Below are positions 44,956-55,966 of a DNA stretch of 64,000 bases, one piece after another (positions within the stretch are counted from its first letter, which is position 1; the number at the start of each line of letters is the position of its first letter). The DNA lies in the NCBI GenBank assembly GCA_023101885.1, contig JALPQD010000920.1, forward strand, positions 62,001-126,000, written 5' to 3'. The notes under the pieces were generated by a model. It did not search any database, had not been told where the DNA came from, and saw only the letters and a program-made list of their open reading frames with translations. The translations under genes were made by a program, and so were the position numbers. Source of the stretch: Typhlomys cinereus (lineage: Eukaryota; Chordata; Mammalia; Rodentia; Platacanthomyidae).

Positions 44956-47900
44956 TTATATGCGAATGTCGCAAAACAAGTATGATCTTCTCCTGAACCT
45001 TACAAAGTGTAACACTACAGAATCTTCTGTAGGATACTTATCCCTAAGAAGTGCACCTCCAACATTTGACTCGCAGTCCTCCTCACTTGGTTCACTCTTT
45101 TGGAAAATCAAGGCCTGCGTGAACATATTCCCTGAAAACGTCACAAAACCTGTGTGAATTTCTCCTGAACATAAAAACTTACAACGTAGGAACATCTACA
45201 GGATTCTTATCACTGAGAAGAGAAAGTGAAACATGTGAATTTGACGCGATCTCTCGTGGTCACTTTTTTCAAGCTCATTACAAGCCTGAATATCGTTGGT
45301 ATAATCAGCACAAAACAAATGTTGTTTTCTCCAGAATACAAAGTTTTACAGTCTAGAACCCTGTGTAGGATACTTATCCCAAATAAGTGCACATGCTACA
45401 CATATAACTGTGAGTCCTCTTCACTTGGTTCACTATTTTGGAAAGGAACATCGTTGGTAGAATCAGCACAAAACAAATGTTGTTTTCTCCAGAATACAAA
45501 GTTTTACAGTCTAGAACCCTGTGTAGGATACTTATCCCAAATAAGTGCACATGCTACATATGTAACTGTGTGTCCTCTTCACTTGGTTCACTATTTTTAA
45601 AGGAACGTCGTTGGTAGAATCAGCACAAAACAAATGTTGTTTTCTCCAGAATACAAAGTTTTACAGTCTAGAACCCTGTGTAGATTGGTTATCCCATATA
45701 AGTACACATGCTACGTATATAACTGTGAGTCCTCTTCACTTACTTCACTATTTTGGAAGGGAAAGACATGCATGAACATGTTTCATGGAAACGTCGTAAA
45801 CCAAGTGTGATTTCCTCCTGAACACAAAGAATTACAATATAGAAACTTCTGTACGATACTTCTCCTAAAGTGCACTTGCCACATTTAACAAAACAAATGT
45901 TGTTTTCTCCAGAATACAAAGTTTTACAGTCTAGAACCCTGTGTAGATTACTTATCCCATATAATTGCACATGCTACATATATAACTGTGAGTCCTCTTC
46001 ACTTACTTCACTATTTTGGAAGGGAAAGACATGCATGAACATGTTTCAAGGAAACGTCCTAAACCAAGTGTGATTTCCTCCTGAACACAAAGAATTACAA
46101 TATAGAAACTTCTGTACGATACTTCTTCTACAGTGCACTTGCCACATTTAACTCAGAGTATTCCTCACTAGGTTCACTATTCTGTAAAATCATGGCCTGT
46201 GTGAACATGTGCCCTCAAATGTCACAAAACAAGTATGATTTTCGCCTGAACACAAATGTTACCGTATAGGAAATTCTCTAGGATCCTTATCACTAAGAAG
46301 TGCAATTCCAACATTTACTCTGAATCCTCCACACGTTGTTCCCTCTTTAGGGTAATCACGGCCTGCGTGAACATGTTATATGCGAATGTCGCAAAACAAG
46401 TATGATCTTCTCCTGAACCTTACAAAATGTAACACTATAGAATCTTCTGTAGGATACTTATCCCTAAGAAGTGCACCTCCAACATTTGACTCGCAGTCCT
46501 CCTCACTTGGTTCACTCTTTTGGAAAATCAAGGCCTGCGTGAACATATTCCCTGAAAACGTCACAAAACCAGTGTGAATTTCTCCTGAACCTAAAAACTT
46601 ACAACGTAGGAACATCTACAGGATTCTTATCACTGAGAAGAGAAAGTGAAACATGTGAATTTGACGTGATCTCTCGTGGTCACTATTTTCAAGGTCATTA
46701 CAAGCCTGAATATCATTGGTAGAATCGGCACAAAACAAATGTTGTTTTCTCCAGAATACAAAGTTTTACAGTCTAGCACCCTGTGTAGGATACTTACCCA
46801 AATAAGTGCACATGCTACATATGTAACTGTGAGTCCTCTTCACTTGGTTCACTATTTGGAAAGGAACATCGTTGGTAGAATCAGCACAAAACAAATGTTG
46901 TCTTCTCCAGAATACAAAGTTTTACAGTCGAGAACCCTGTGTAGATTGGTTATCCCATATAAGTGAACATGCTACATATACAACTGTGAGTCCTCTTCAC
47001 TTACTTCACTATTTTGGAAGGGAAAGACATGCATGAACATTTTTCATGGAAACTTCGTAAACCAAGTGTGATTTCCTCCTGAACACAAAGAATTACAATA
47101 TAGAAACTTCTGTACGATACTTCTCCTACAGTGCACTTGCCACATTTAACTCAGAGTACTCCTCACTAGGTTCACTATTCTGTTAACTCAGAGTACTCCT
47201 AACTAGGTTCACTATTCTGTAAAATCATGGCCTGTGTGAACATGTGCCCTCAAATGTCACAAAACAAGTATGATTTTCGCCTGAACACAAATGTTACCGT
47301 ATAGGAAATTCTCTAGGATCCTTATCACTAAGAAGTGCAATTCCAACATTTACTCTGAATCCTCCACACGTGGTTCACTCTTTAGGATAATCACGGCCTA
47401 CGTGAACATGTTATATGCGAATGTCGCAAAACAAGTATGATCTTCTCCTGAACCTTACAAAGTGTAACACTACAGAATCTTCTGTAGGATACTTATCCCT
47501 AAGAAGTGCACCTCCAACATTTGACTCGCAGTCCTCCTCACTTGGTTCACTCTTTTGGAAAATCAAGGCTGCGTGAACATATTCCCTGAAAACGTCACAA
47601 AACCAGTGTGAATTTCTCCTGAACATAAAAACTTACAACGTAGGAACATCTACAGGATTCTTATCAAAGAGAAGAGAAAGTGAAACATGTGAATTTGACG
47701 CGATCTCTCGTGGTCACTATTTTCAAGCTCATTACAAGCCTGAATATCGTTGGTACAATCAGCATAAAACAAATGTTTTCTCCAGAATACAAAGATTTAC
47801 AGTCTAGAACCCTGTGTAGGATACTTATCCCAAATAAGTGCACATGCTACACATATAACTGTGAGTCCTCTTCACTTGGTTCACTATTTCGGAAAGGAAC

Positions 47901-50900
47901 ATCGTTGGTAGAATCGGCACAAAACAAATGTTGTTTTCTCTAGAATACAAAGTTTTACAGTCTAGAACCCTGTGTAGATTGCTTATCCCATATAAGTGCA
48001 CATGCTACATATGTAACTGTGAGTCCTCTTCACTTACTTCACTATTTTGGGAGGGAAAGACATGCATGAACATGTTTCATGGAAACGTCGTAAACCAAGT
48101 GTGATTTCCTCCTGAACACAAAGAATTACAATATAGAAACTTGTGTACGATACTTCTCCTAAAGTGCACTTGCCACATTTAACAAAACAAATGTTGTTTT
48201 CTCCAGAATAAAAGTTTTACAGTCTAGAACCCTGTGTAGATTACTTATCCCATATAAGTGCACATGCTACATATATAACTGTGAGTCCTCTTCACTTGGT
48301 TCACTATTTTGGAAAGGAACATCGTTGGTAGAATCAGCACAAAACAAATGTTGTTTTCTCCAGAATACAAAGTTTTACAGTCTAGCACCCTGTGTAGGAT
48401 ACTTATCCCAAATAAGTGGACATGCTACATATGTAACTGTGAGTCCTCTTCACTTACTTCACTATTTTGGAAGGGAAAGACATGCATGAACATGTTTCAT
48501 GGAAACTTCGTAAACCAAGTGTGATTTCCTCCTGAACACAAAGAATTACAATACAGAAACTTCTGTCCGATACTTCTCCTACAGTGCACTTGCCACATTT
48601 AACTCAGAGTACTCCTCAGTAGTTTCACCATTCTGATAACTCAGAGTACTCCTAACTAGGTTCACTATTCTGTAAAATCATGGCCTGTGTGAACATGTGC
48701 CCTCAAATGTCACAAAACAAGTATGATTTTCGCCTGAACACAAATGTTACCGTATAGGAAATTCTCTAGGATCCTTATCACTAAGAAGTGCAATTCCAAC
48801 ATTTACTCTGAATCCTCCACACGTTGTTCACTCTTTAGGGTAATCACGGCCTGCGTGAACATGTTATATGCGAATGTCGCAAAACAAGTATGATCTTCTC
48901 CTGAACCTTACAAAATGTAACACTATAGAATCTTCTGTAGGATACTTATCCCTAAGAAGTGCACCTCCAACATTTGACTCGCAGTCCTCCTCACTTGGTT
49001 CACTCTTTTGGAAAATCAAGGCCTGCGTGAACATATTCCCTGAAAACGTCACAAAACCAGTGTGAATTTCTCCTGAACCTAAAAACTTACAACGTAGGAA
49101 CATCTACAGGATTCTTATCACTGAGAAGAGAAAGTGAAACATGTGAATTTGACGCGATCTCTCGTGGTCACTATTTTCAAGGTCATTACAAGCCTGAATA
49201 TCGTTGGTACAATCAGCACAAAACAAATGTTGTTTTCTCCAGAATACAAAGTTTTACAGTCTAGCACCCTGTGTAGGATACTTATCCCAAATAAGTGGAC
49301 ATGCTACATATGTAACTGTGAGTCCTCTTCACTTGGTTCAATATTTGGAAAGGAACATCGTTGGTAGAATCAGCACAAAACAAATGTTGTTTTCTCCAGA
49401 ATACAAAGTTTTACAGTCTAGCACCCTGTGTAGGATACTTATCCCAAATAAGTGGACATGCTATATATGTAACTGTGAGTCCTCTTCACTTACTTCACTA
49501 TTTTGGAAGGGAAAGACATGCATGAACATGTTTCATGGAAACTTCGTAAACCAAGTGTGATTTCCTCCTGAACACAAAGAATTACAATACAGAAACTTCT
49601 GTCCGATACTTCTCCTACAGTGCACTTGCCACATTTAACTCAGAGTACTCCTCAGTAGTTTCACCATTCTGATAACTCAGAGTACTCCTAACTAGGTTCA
49701 CTATTCTGTAAAATCATGGCCTGTGTGAACATGTGCCCTCAAATGTCACAAAACAAGTATGATTTTCGCCTGAACACAAATGTTACCGTATAGGAAATTC
49801 TCTAGGATCCTTATCACTAAGAAGTGCAATTCCAACATTTACTCTGAATCCTCCACACGTTGTTCACTCTTTAGGGTAATCACGGCCTGCGTGAACATGT
49901 TATATGCGAATGTCGCAAAACAAGTATGATCTTCTCCTGAACCTTACAAAATGTAACACTATAGAATCTTCTGTAGGATACTTATCCCTAAGAAGTGCAC
50001 CTCCAACATTTGACTCGCAGTCCTCCTCACTTGGTTCACTCTTTTGGAAAATCAAGGCCTGCGTGAACATATTCCCTGAAAACGTCACAAAACCAGTGTG
50101 AATTTCTCCTGAACCTAAAAACTTACAACGTAGGAACATCTACAGGATTCTTATCACTGAGAAGAGAAAGTGAAACATGTGAATTTGACGCGATCTCTCG
50201 TGGTCACTATTTTCAAGGTCATTACAAGCCTGAACATCGTTGGTACAATCAGCACAAAACAAATGTTGTTTTCTCCAGAATACAAAGTTTTACAGTCTAG
50301 CACCCTGTGTAGGATACTTATCCCAAATAAGTGGACATGCTACATATGTAACTGTGAGTCCTCTTCACTTGGTTCAATATTTGGAAAGGAACATCGTTGG
50401 TAGAATCAGCACAAAACAAATGTTGTTTTCTCCAGAATACAAAGTTTTACAGTCTAGCACCCTGTGTAGGATACTTATCCCAAATAAGTGGACATGCTAC
50501 ATATGTAACTGTGAGTCCTCTTCACTTACTTCACTATTTTGGAAGGGAAAGACATGCATGAACATGATTCATGGAAACTTCGTAAACCAAGTGTGATTTC
50601 CTCCTGAACACAAAGAATTACAATACAGAAACTTCTGTACGATACTTCTCCTACAGTGCACTTGCCACATTTAACTCAGAGTATTCCTCACTAGTTTCAC
50701 TATTCTGTTAACTCAGAGTACTCCTAACTAGGTTCACTATTCTGTAAAATCATGGCCTGTGTGAACATGTGCCCTCAAATGTCACAAAAAAAGTATGATT
50801 CTCGCCTGAACACAAATGTTACCGTACAGGAAATTCTCTAGGATCCTTATCACTAAGAAGTGCAATTCCAACATTTACTCTGAATCCTCCACACGTGGTT

Positions 50901-52387
50901 CACTCTTTAGGATAATCACGGCCTACGTGAACATGTTATATGCGAATGTCGCAAAACAAGTATGATCTTCTCCTGAACCTTACAAAGTGTAACACTACAG
51001 AATCTTCTGTAAGATACTTATCCCTAAGAAGTGCACCTCCAACATTTGACTCGCAGTCCTCCTCACTTGGTTCACTCTTTTGGAAAATCAAGGCTGCGTG
51101 AACATATTCCCTGAAAACGTCACAAAACCAGTGTGAATTTCTCCTGAACATAAAAACTTACAACGTAGGAACATCTACAGGATTCTTATCAAAGAGAAGA
51201 GAAAGTGAAACATGTGAATTTGACGTGATCTCTCGTGGTCACTATTTTCAAGCTCATTACAAGCCTGAATATCGTTTGTACAATCAGCACAAAACAAATG
51301 TTTTCTCCAGAATACAAAGATTTACAGTCTAGAACCCTGTGTAGGATACTTATCCCAAATAAGTGCACATGCTACACATATAACTGTGAGTCCTCTTCAC
51401 TTGGTTCACTATTTCGGAAAGGAACATCGTTGGTAGAATCGGCACAAAACAAATGTTGTTTTCTCTAGAATACAAAGTTTTACAGTCTAGAACCCTGTGT
51501 AGATTGCTTATCCAATATAAGTGCACATGCTACATATATAACAGTGAGTCCTCTTCACTTACTTCAGTATTTTGGGAGGGAAAGACATGCATGAATATGT
51601 TTCATGGAAACGTCGTAAACCAAGTGTGATTTCCTCCTGAACACAAAGAATTACAATATAGAAACTTGTGTACGATACTTTTCCTAAAATGCACTTGCCA
51701 CATTTAACAAAACAAATGTTGTTTTCTCCAGAATAAAAAGTTTTACAGTCTAGAACCCTGTGTAGATTACTTATTCCATATAAGTGCACATGCTACATAT
51801 ATAACTGTGAGTCCTCTTCACTTGGTTCACTATTTTAGAAAGGAACATCGTTGGTAGAATCAGTACAAAACAAATGTTGTTTTCTCCAGAATACAAAGTT
51901 TTACAGTCTAGCACCCTGTGTAGGACACTTATCACAAATATGTGGCATGCTACATATGTAACTGTGAGTCCTCTTCACTTACTTCACTATTTGGAAGGGA
52001 AAGACATGCATGAACATTTTTCATGGAAACTTCGTAAACCAAGTGTGATTTCCTCCTGAACACAAAGAATTACAATACAGAAACTTCTGTACGATACTTC
52101 TCCTACAGTGCACTTGCCACATTTAACTCAGAGTACTCCTCACTAGGTTCACTATTCTGTTAACTCAGAGTACTCCTCAGTAGGTTCACTATTCTGTAAA
52201 ATCATGGCCTGTGTGAACATGTGCCCTCAAATGTCACAAAACAAGTATGATTCTCGCCTGAACACAAATGTTACCGTATAGGAAATTCTCTAGGATCCTT
52301 ATCACTAAGAAGTGCAATTCCAACATTTACTCTGAATCCTCCACACGTGGTTCACTCTTTAGGGTAATCACGGCCTGCGTGAACATG
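44956..52387. repeat. 8.4-kb supra-HOR, copy 2 (7.43 kb)
   Basis: Unit lengths are 1420, 1035, 1453, 1036, 1036 and 1452 bp. It aligns with copy 1 unit for unit, except that the fifth unit has one more 158-bp monomer and the 1153-bp unit of copy 1 is absent. At 52388 a third copy starts with the same 1420-bp unit type. Confidence 0.87.
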
Positions 52388-55085
52388 TTATATGCGAATG
52401 TCGCAAAACAAGTATGATCTTCTCCTGAACCTTACAAAGTGTAACACTACAGAATCTTCTGTAGGATACTTATCCCTAAGAAGTGCACCTCCAACATTTG
52501 ACTCGCAGTCCTCCTCACTTGGTTCACTCTTTTGGAAAATCAAGGCCTGCGTGAACATATTCCCTGAAAACGTCACAAAACCTGTGTGAATTTCTCCTGA
52601 ACATAAAAACTTACAACGTAGGAACATCTACAGGATTCTTATCACTGAGAAGAGAAAGTGAAACATGTGAATTTGATGCGATCTCTCGTGGTCACTTTTT
52701 TCAAGCTCATTACAAGCCTTAATATCGTTGGTATAATCAGCACAAAACAAATGTTGTTTTCTCCAGAATACAAAGTTTTACAGTCTAGAACCCTGTGTAG
52801 GATACTTATCCCAAATAAGTGCACATGCTACACATATAACTGTGAGTCCTCTTCACTTGGTTCACTATTTTGGAAAGGAACATCGTTGGTAGAATCAGCA
52901 CAAAACAAATGTTGTTTTCTCCAGAATACAAAGTTTTACAGACTAGAACCCTGTGTAGGATACTTATCCCAAATAAGTGCACATGCTACATATGTAACTG
53001 TGTGTCCTCTTCACTTGGTTCACTATTTTTAAAGGAACGTCGTTGGTAGAATCAGCACAAAACAAATGTTGTTTTCTCCAGAATACAAAGTTTTACAGTC
53101 TAGAACCCTGTGTAGATTGGTTATCCCATATAAGTACACATGCTACGTATATAACTGTGAGTCCTCTTCACTTACTTCACTATTTTGGAAGGGAAAGACA
53201 TGCATGAACATGTTTCATGGAAACGTCGTAAACCAAGTGTGATTTCCTCCTGAACACAAAGAATTACAATATAGAAACTTCTGTACGATACTTCTCCTAA
53301 AGTGCACTTGCCACATTTAACAAAACAAATGTTGTTTTCTCCAGAATACAAAGTTTTACAGTCTAGAACCCTGTGTAGATTACTTATCCCATATAATTGC
53401 ACATGCTACATATATAACTGTGAGTCCTCTTCACTTACTTCACTATTTTGGAAGGGAAAGACATGCATGAACATGTTTCAAGGAAACGTCCTAAACCAAG
53501 TGTGATTTCCTCCTGAACACAAAGAATTACAATATAGAAACTTCTGTACGATACTTCTTCTACAGTGCACTTGCCACATTTAACTCAGAGTACTCCTCAC
53601 TAGGTTCACTATTCTGTAAAATCATGGCCTGTGTGAACATGTGCCCTCAAATGTCACAAAACAAGTATGATTTTCGCCTGAACACAAATATTACAGTATA
53701 CGAAATTCTCTAGGATCCTTATCACTAAGAAGTGCAATTCCAACATTTACTCTGAATCCTCCACACGTGGTTCACTCTTTAGGATAATCACGGCCTGCGT
53801 GAACATGTTATATGCAAATGTGGTAAAACAAGTATGATCTTCTCCTGATCCTTACAAAGTGTAACACTATAGAATCTTCTGTAGGATACTTATCCCTAAG
53901 AAGTGCACCTCCAACATTTGACTCGCAGTCCTCCTCACTTGGTTCACTCTTTTGGAAAATCAAGGCCTGCATGAACATATTCCCTGAAAACGTCACAAAA
54001 CCCGAGTGAATTTCTCCTGAACATAAAAACTTACAACGTAGGAACATGTACAGGATTCTTATCACTGAGAAGAGAAAGTGAAACATGTGAATTTGACGCG
54101 ATCTCTCGTGGTCACTATTTTCAAGCTCATTACAAGCCTGAATATCGTTGGTACAATCAGCACAAAACAAATGTTGTTTTCTCTAGAATACAAAGTTTTA
54201 CAGTCTAGAACCCTGTGTAGGATACTTATCCCAAATAAGTGCACATGCTACACATATAACTGTGAGTCCTCTTCACTTGGTTCACTATTTTGGAAAGGAA
54301 CATCGTTGGTAGAATCAACACAAAACAAATGTTGTTTTCTCCAGAATACAAAGTTTTACAGTCTAGCACCCTGTGCAGGATACTTATCCCAAATAAGTGC
54401 ACATGCTACATATGTAACTGTGAGTCCTCTTCACTTGGTTCACTATTTGGAAAGGAACATCGTTGGTAAAATCAGCACAAAACAAATGTTGTTTTCTCCA
54501 GAATACAAAGTTTTACAGTCTACAACCTTGTGTAGATTGATTATCCCATATAAGTGCACATGCTACGTATATAACTGTGAGTCCTCTTCACTTACTTCAC
54601 TATTGTGGAAGGGAAAGACATGCATGAACATGTTTCATGGAAACGTTGTAAACCAAGTGTGATTTCCTCCTGAACACAAAGAATTACAATATAGAAACTT
54701 CTGTACGATACTTCTCCTACAGTGCACTTGCCACATTTAACTCAGAGTACTCCTCACTAGGTTCACTATTCTGTTAACTCAGAGTACTCCTCACTAGGTT
54801 CACTATTCTGTAAAATCATAGCCTGTGTGAACATGTGCCCTCAAATGTCACAAAACAAGTATGATTTTCGCCTGACCACAAATGTTACAGTACACGAAAT
54901 TCTCTAGGATCCTTATCACTAAGAAGTGCAATTCCAACATTTACTCTGAATCCTCCACACGTGGTTCACTCTTTAGGATAATCACGGCCTGCGTGAACAT
55001 GTTATATGCGAATGTCACAAAACAAGTATGATCTTCTCCTGAACCTTAGAAAGTTTAACACTGTAGAATCTTCTGTAGGATACTT
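52388..55085. repeat. Start of a third supra-HOR copy, diverging toward the L1
   Basis: The 1420-bp unit at 52388 matches those at 36527 and 44956, including GGAACGTCGTTGG and TCAAGGAAACGTCC. The following 1194-bp unit (53808) carries many private changes: TATGCAAATGTGGTAAAAC, CCTGATCCTTAC, AACCCGAGTG, CTACAACCTTGTG and TATTGTGGAAG. The satellite stops at the L1 insertion point. Confidence 0.85.
55077..55085. repeat. L1 target-site duplication, 3' side copy
   Basis: AGGATACTT sits just before the T run on the plus strand and is repeated at the other end of the element. Uninterrupted units read TGTAGGATACTTATCCCTAAG. The first-strand nick therefore fits ACTT/ATCC, a degenerate form of the L1 endonuclease consensus TTTT/AA. 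Confidence 0.88.
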
Positions 55086-55100
55086 TTTTTTTTTTTTATT
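55086..55100 (-). terminator. L1 poly-A tail and AATAAA signal
   Basis: On the minus strand the element ends GCTGAAATAAA followed by As. The plus-strand T run is 55084-55097, of which two Ts may belong to the target. The AATAAA polyadenylation signal occupies 55100-55095 and runs straight into the tail. The tail is short and uninterrupted. Confidence 0.85.
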
Positions 55101-55966
55101 TCAGCTCATACAAACTTATTAGGTACACCAGTTCCCTCCCTCCCTCCTCCTCCCCCCGTACCCCCTGCTCCCCCTCCCCACCCCTCTCCCTCCCCATCCC
55201 CCAGTGCCTCCCACCCCAATTCCCAGAGAGTCCTTTCTTGTGCATGACTGATTTTCCTCTGGGCCCTCCTCTCCGATGACGTACAAGGACCCAGTGGCCT
55301 TTCCCGAACCCTTTCGCGTGTTCCCCTTAGGTATAGGAACACTGCTGTGGCTGCCAATTCTTTGCCTCCAAGGATCTTGGTGCCTTTAGCAGGTGCTAGA
55401 CTTTGTGAGGTCAACAGTGTGTTGGACAATGCGCAGGGCATGCAAAGTCCAATTATGATTGCTTCAGCCCTAACTAGTATAGAGTATCTTACATATCATT
55501 GCTCCTCCCATCCTTATGCTCTTACACTCTTACCGCCCCCTCTTCCGCAAATTTCCCTGAGCTTCAAGATGGGGAGAGACTAAGCTGGCCTAGTTCTAGG
55601 TGGTTGATATAGAGTCTCTGAAGTTCTGGATTGTGGTTTGTTGATTTTCTTTTGCAGTTTTGCTGCTCCTGCAATGCCCTTCACTCCATCCTGGTGGGCA
55701 TTGTATGTTACCCCTTTTTATCTGCCAGACTATATGCCCTCCTCTTCTGGTGAGATCACTCCCCCTCAGTGGTAAATGGTCAGGAACAAGAGTCTGTGAA
55801 CTTAATCAGATGTCTCATTACTTATTTGGGTCCTTGGTGGAGGTCTATTTTCCCTGCTGTAACATGGTCCCTTCTCTCCTTCTTTCTGGTGTGGCCCTCC
55901 TACCCCATCCCTCCTGTTCATAATCCTTGGAATTCCTGTCTCTAGGTGGGCTGGGTGGGTTTGGTA
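55098..55966 (-). other. L1 3' UTR
   Basis: About 870 bp between the ORF2 stop and the tail. It is non-coding: open frames on both strands here have no resemblance to known proteins. It includes the G-rich polypurine tract typical of mammalian L1 3' UTRs near its end. Confidence 0.85.
55133..55202 (-). other. G-rich polypurine tract of the L1 3' UTR
   Basis: The plus strand is an almost pure pyrimidine run. Read on the L1 strand it gives many runs of three to six Gs separated by one to four bases. Such tracts are a known conserved feature of mammalian L1 3' UTRs and can form G-quadruplexes. The folding itself is inferred. Confidence 0.85.

Larger units (their letters stand above)
1..55085. 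repeat. Higher-order-repeat satellite array, left block
   Basis: The whole stretch is tandem satellite with no unique sequence. Monomers of about 158-171 bp are recognised by a recurrent GGATACTTATC-like box and by related words (CACTTGGTTCACT, TGTGAACATG, CCTCCTGAACAC). Six diverged monomers make a unit of about 1035 bp. Unit anchors (first T after ACATG in the ATGTTATATGCG word) fall at 282, 1317, 2773, 4226, 5527, 6980, 8279, 9312, 10764, 12064, 13098, 14550, 15850, 16884, 18336, 19636, 20670, 21705, 23156, 24456, 25492, 26945, 28099, 29975, 31275, 32311, 33763, 35373, 36527, 37947, 38982, 40436, 41472, 42351, 43803, 44956, 46376, 47411, 48864, 49900, 50936, 52388, 53808 and 55002. Copies at corresponding places differ by scattered single bases. 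I do not recognise the family by name. A centromeric, pericentromeric or macrosatellite location is inference only. Confidence 0.96.

Noticed and set aside
8279..52387. Assembly artefact as the source of the near-identical blocks
   Set aside because: Blocks carry private single-base and small-indel differences and different unit orders, which simple read duplication would not give. It cannot be fully excluded without read support.
282..53402. Recurring 60-124-codon frames on both strands
   Set aside because: They recur only because the DNA repeats. Overlapping frames on both strands are equally conserved, there are no consistent starts or splice signals, and indels between units disrupt them.
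54078..54662. 194-codon open frame, the longest in the satellite
   Set aside because: It runs through several satellite monomers. Neighbouring monomers encode the same DNA in different frames because 158 is not a multiple of three. Sister units break the frame, and no domain is recognisable.
1..55085. Alpha-satellite relationship
   Set aside because: Monomer size is similar and ACATAAAAACT occurs in both, but the rest of the monomer does not align with the alpha consensus by eye. A short AT-rich match is not evidence of homology.
1..55085. CRISPR-like array
   Set aside because: Repeats are 158-171 bp with no unique spacers, and the L1 shows the genome is mammalian.
55106..55441. 111-codon frame over the L1 3' UTR, and GC-rich frames at 61008-61671
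   Set aside because: These are low-complexity translations of the G-rich 3' UTR tract and the CpG-rich promoter monomers, with no protein-like features.
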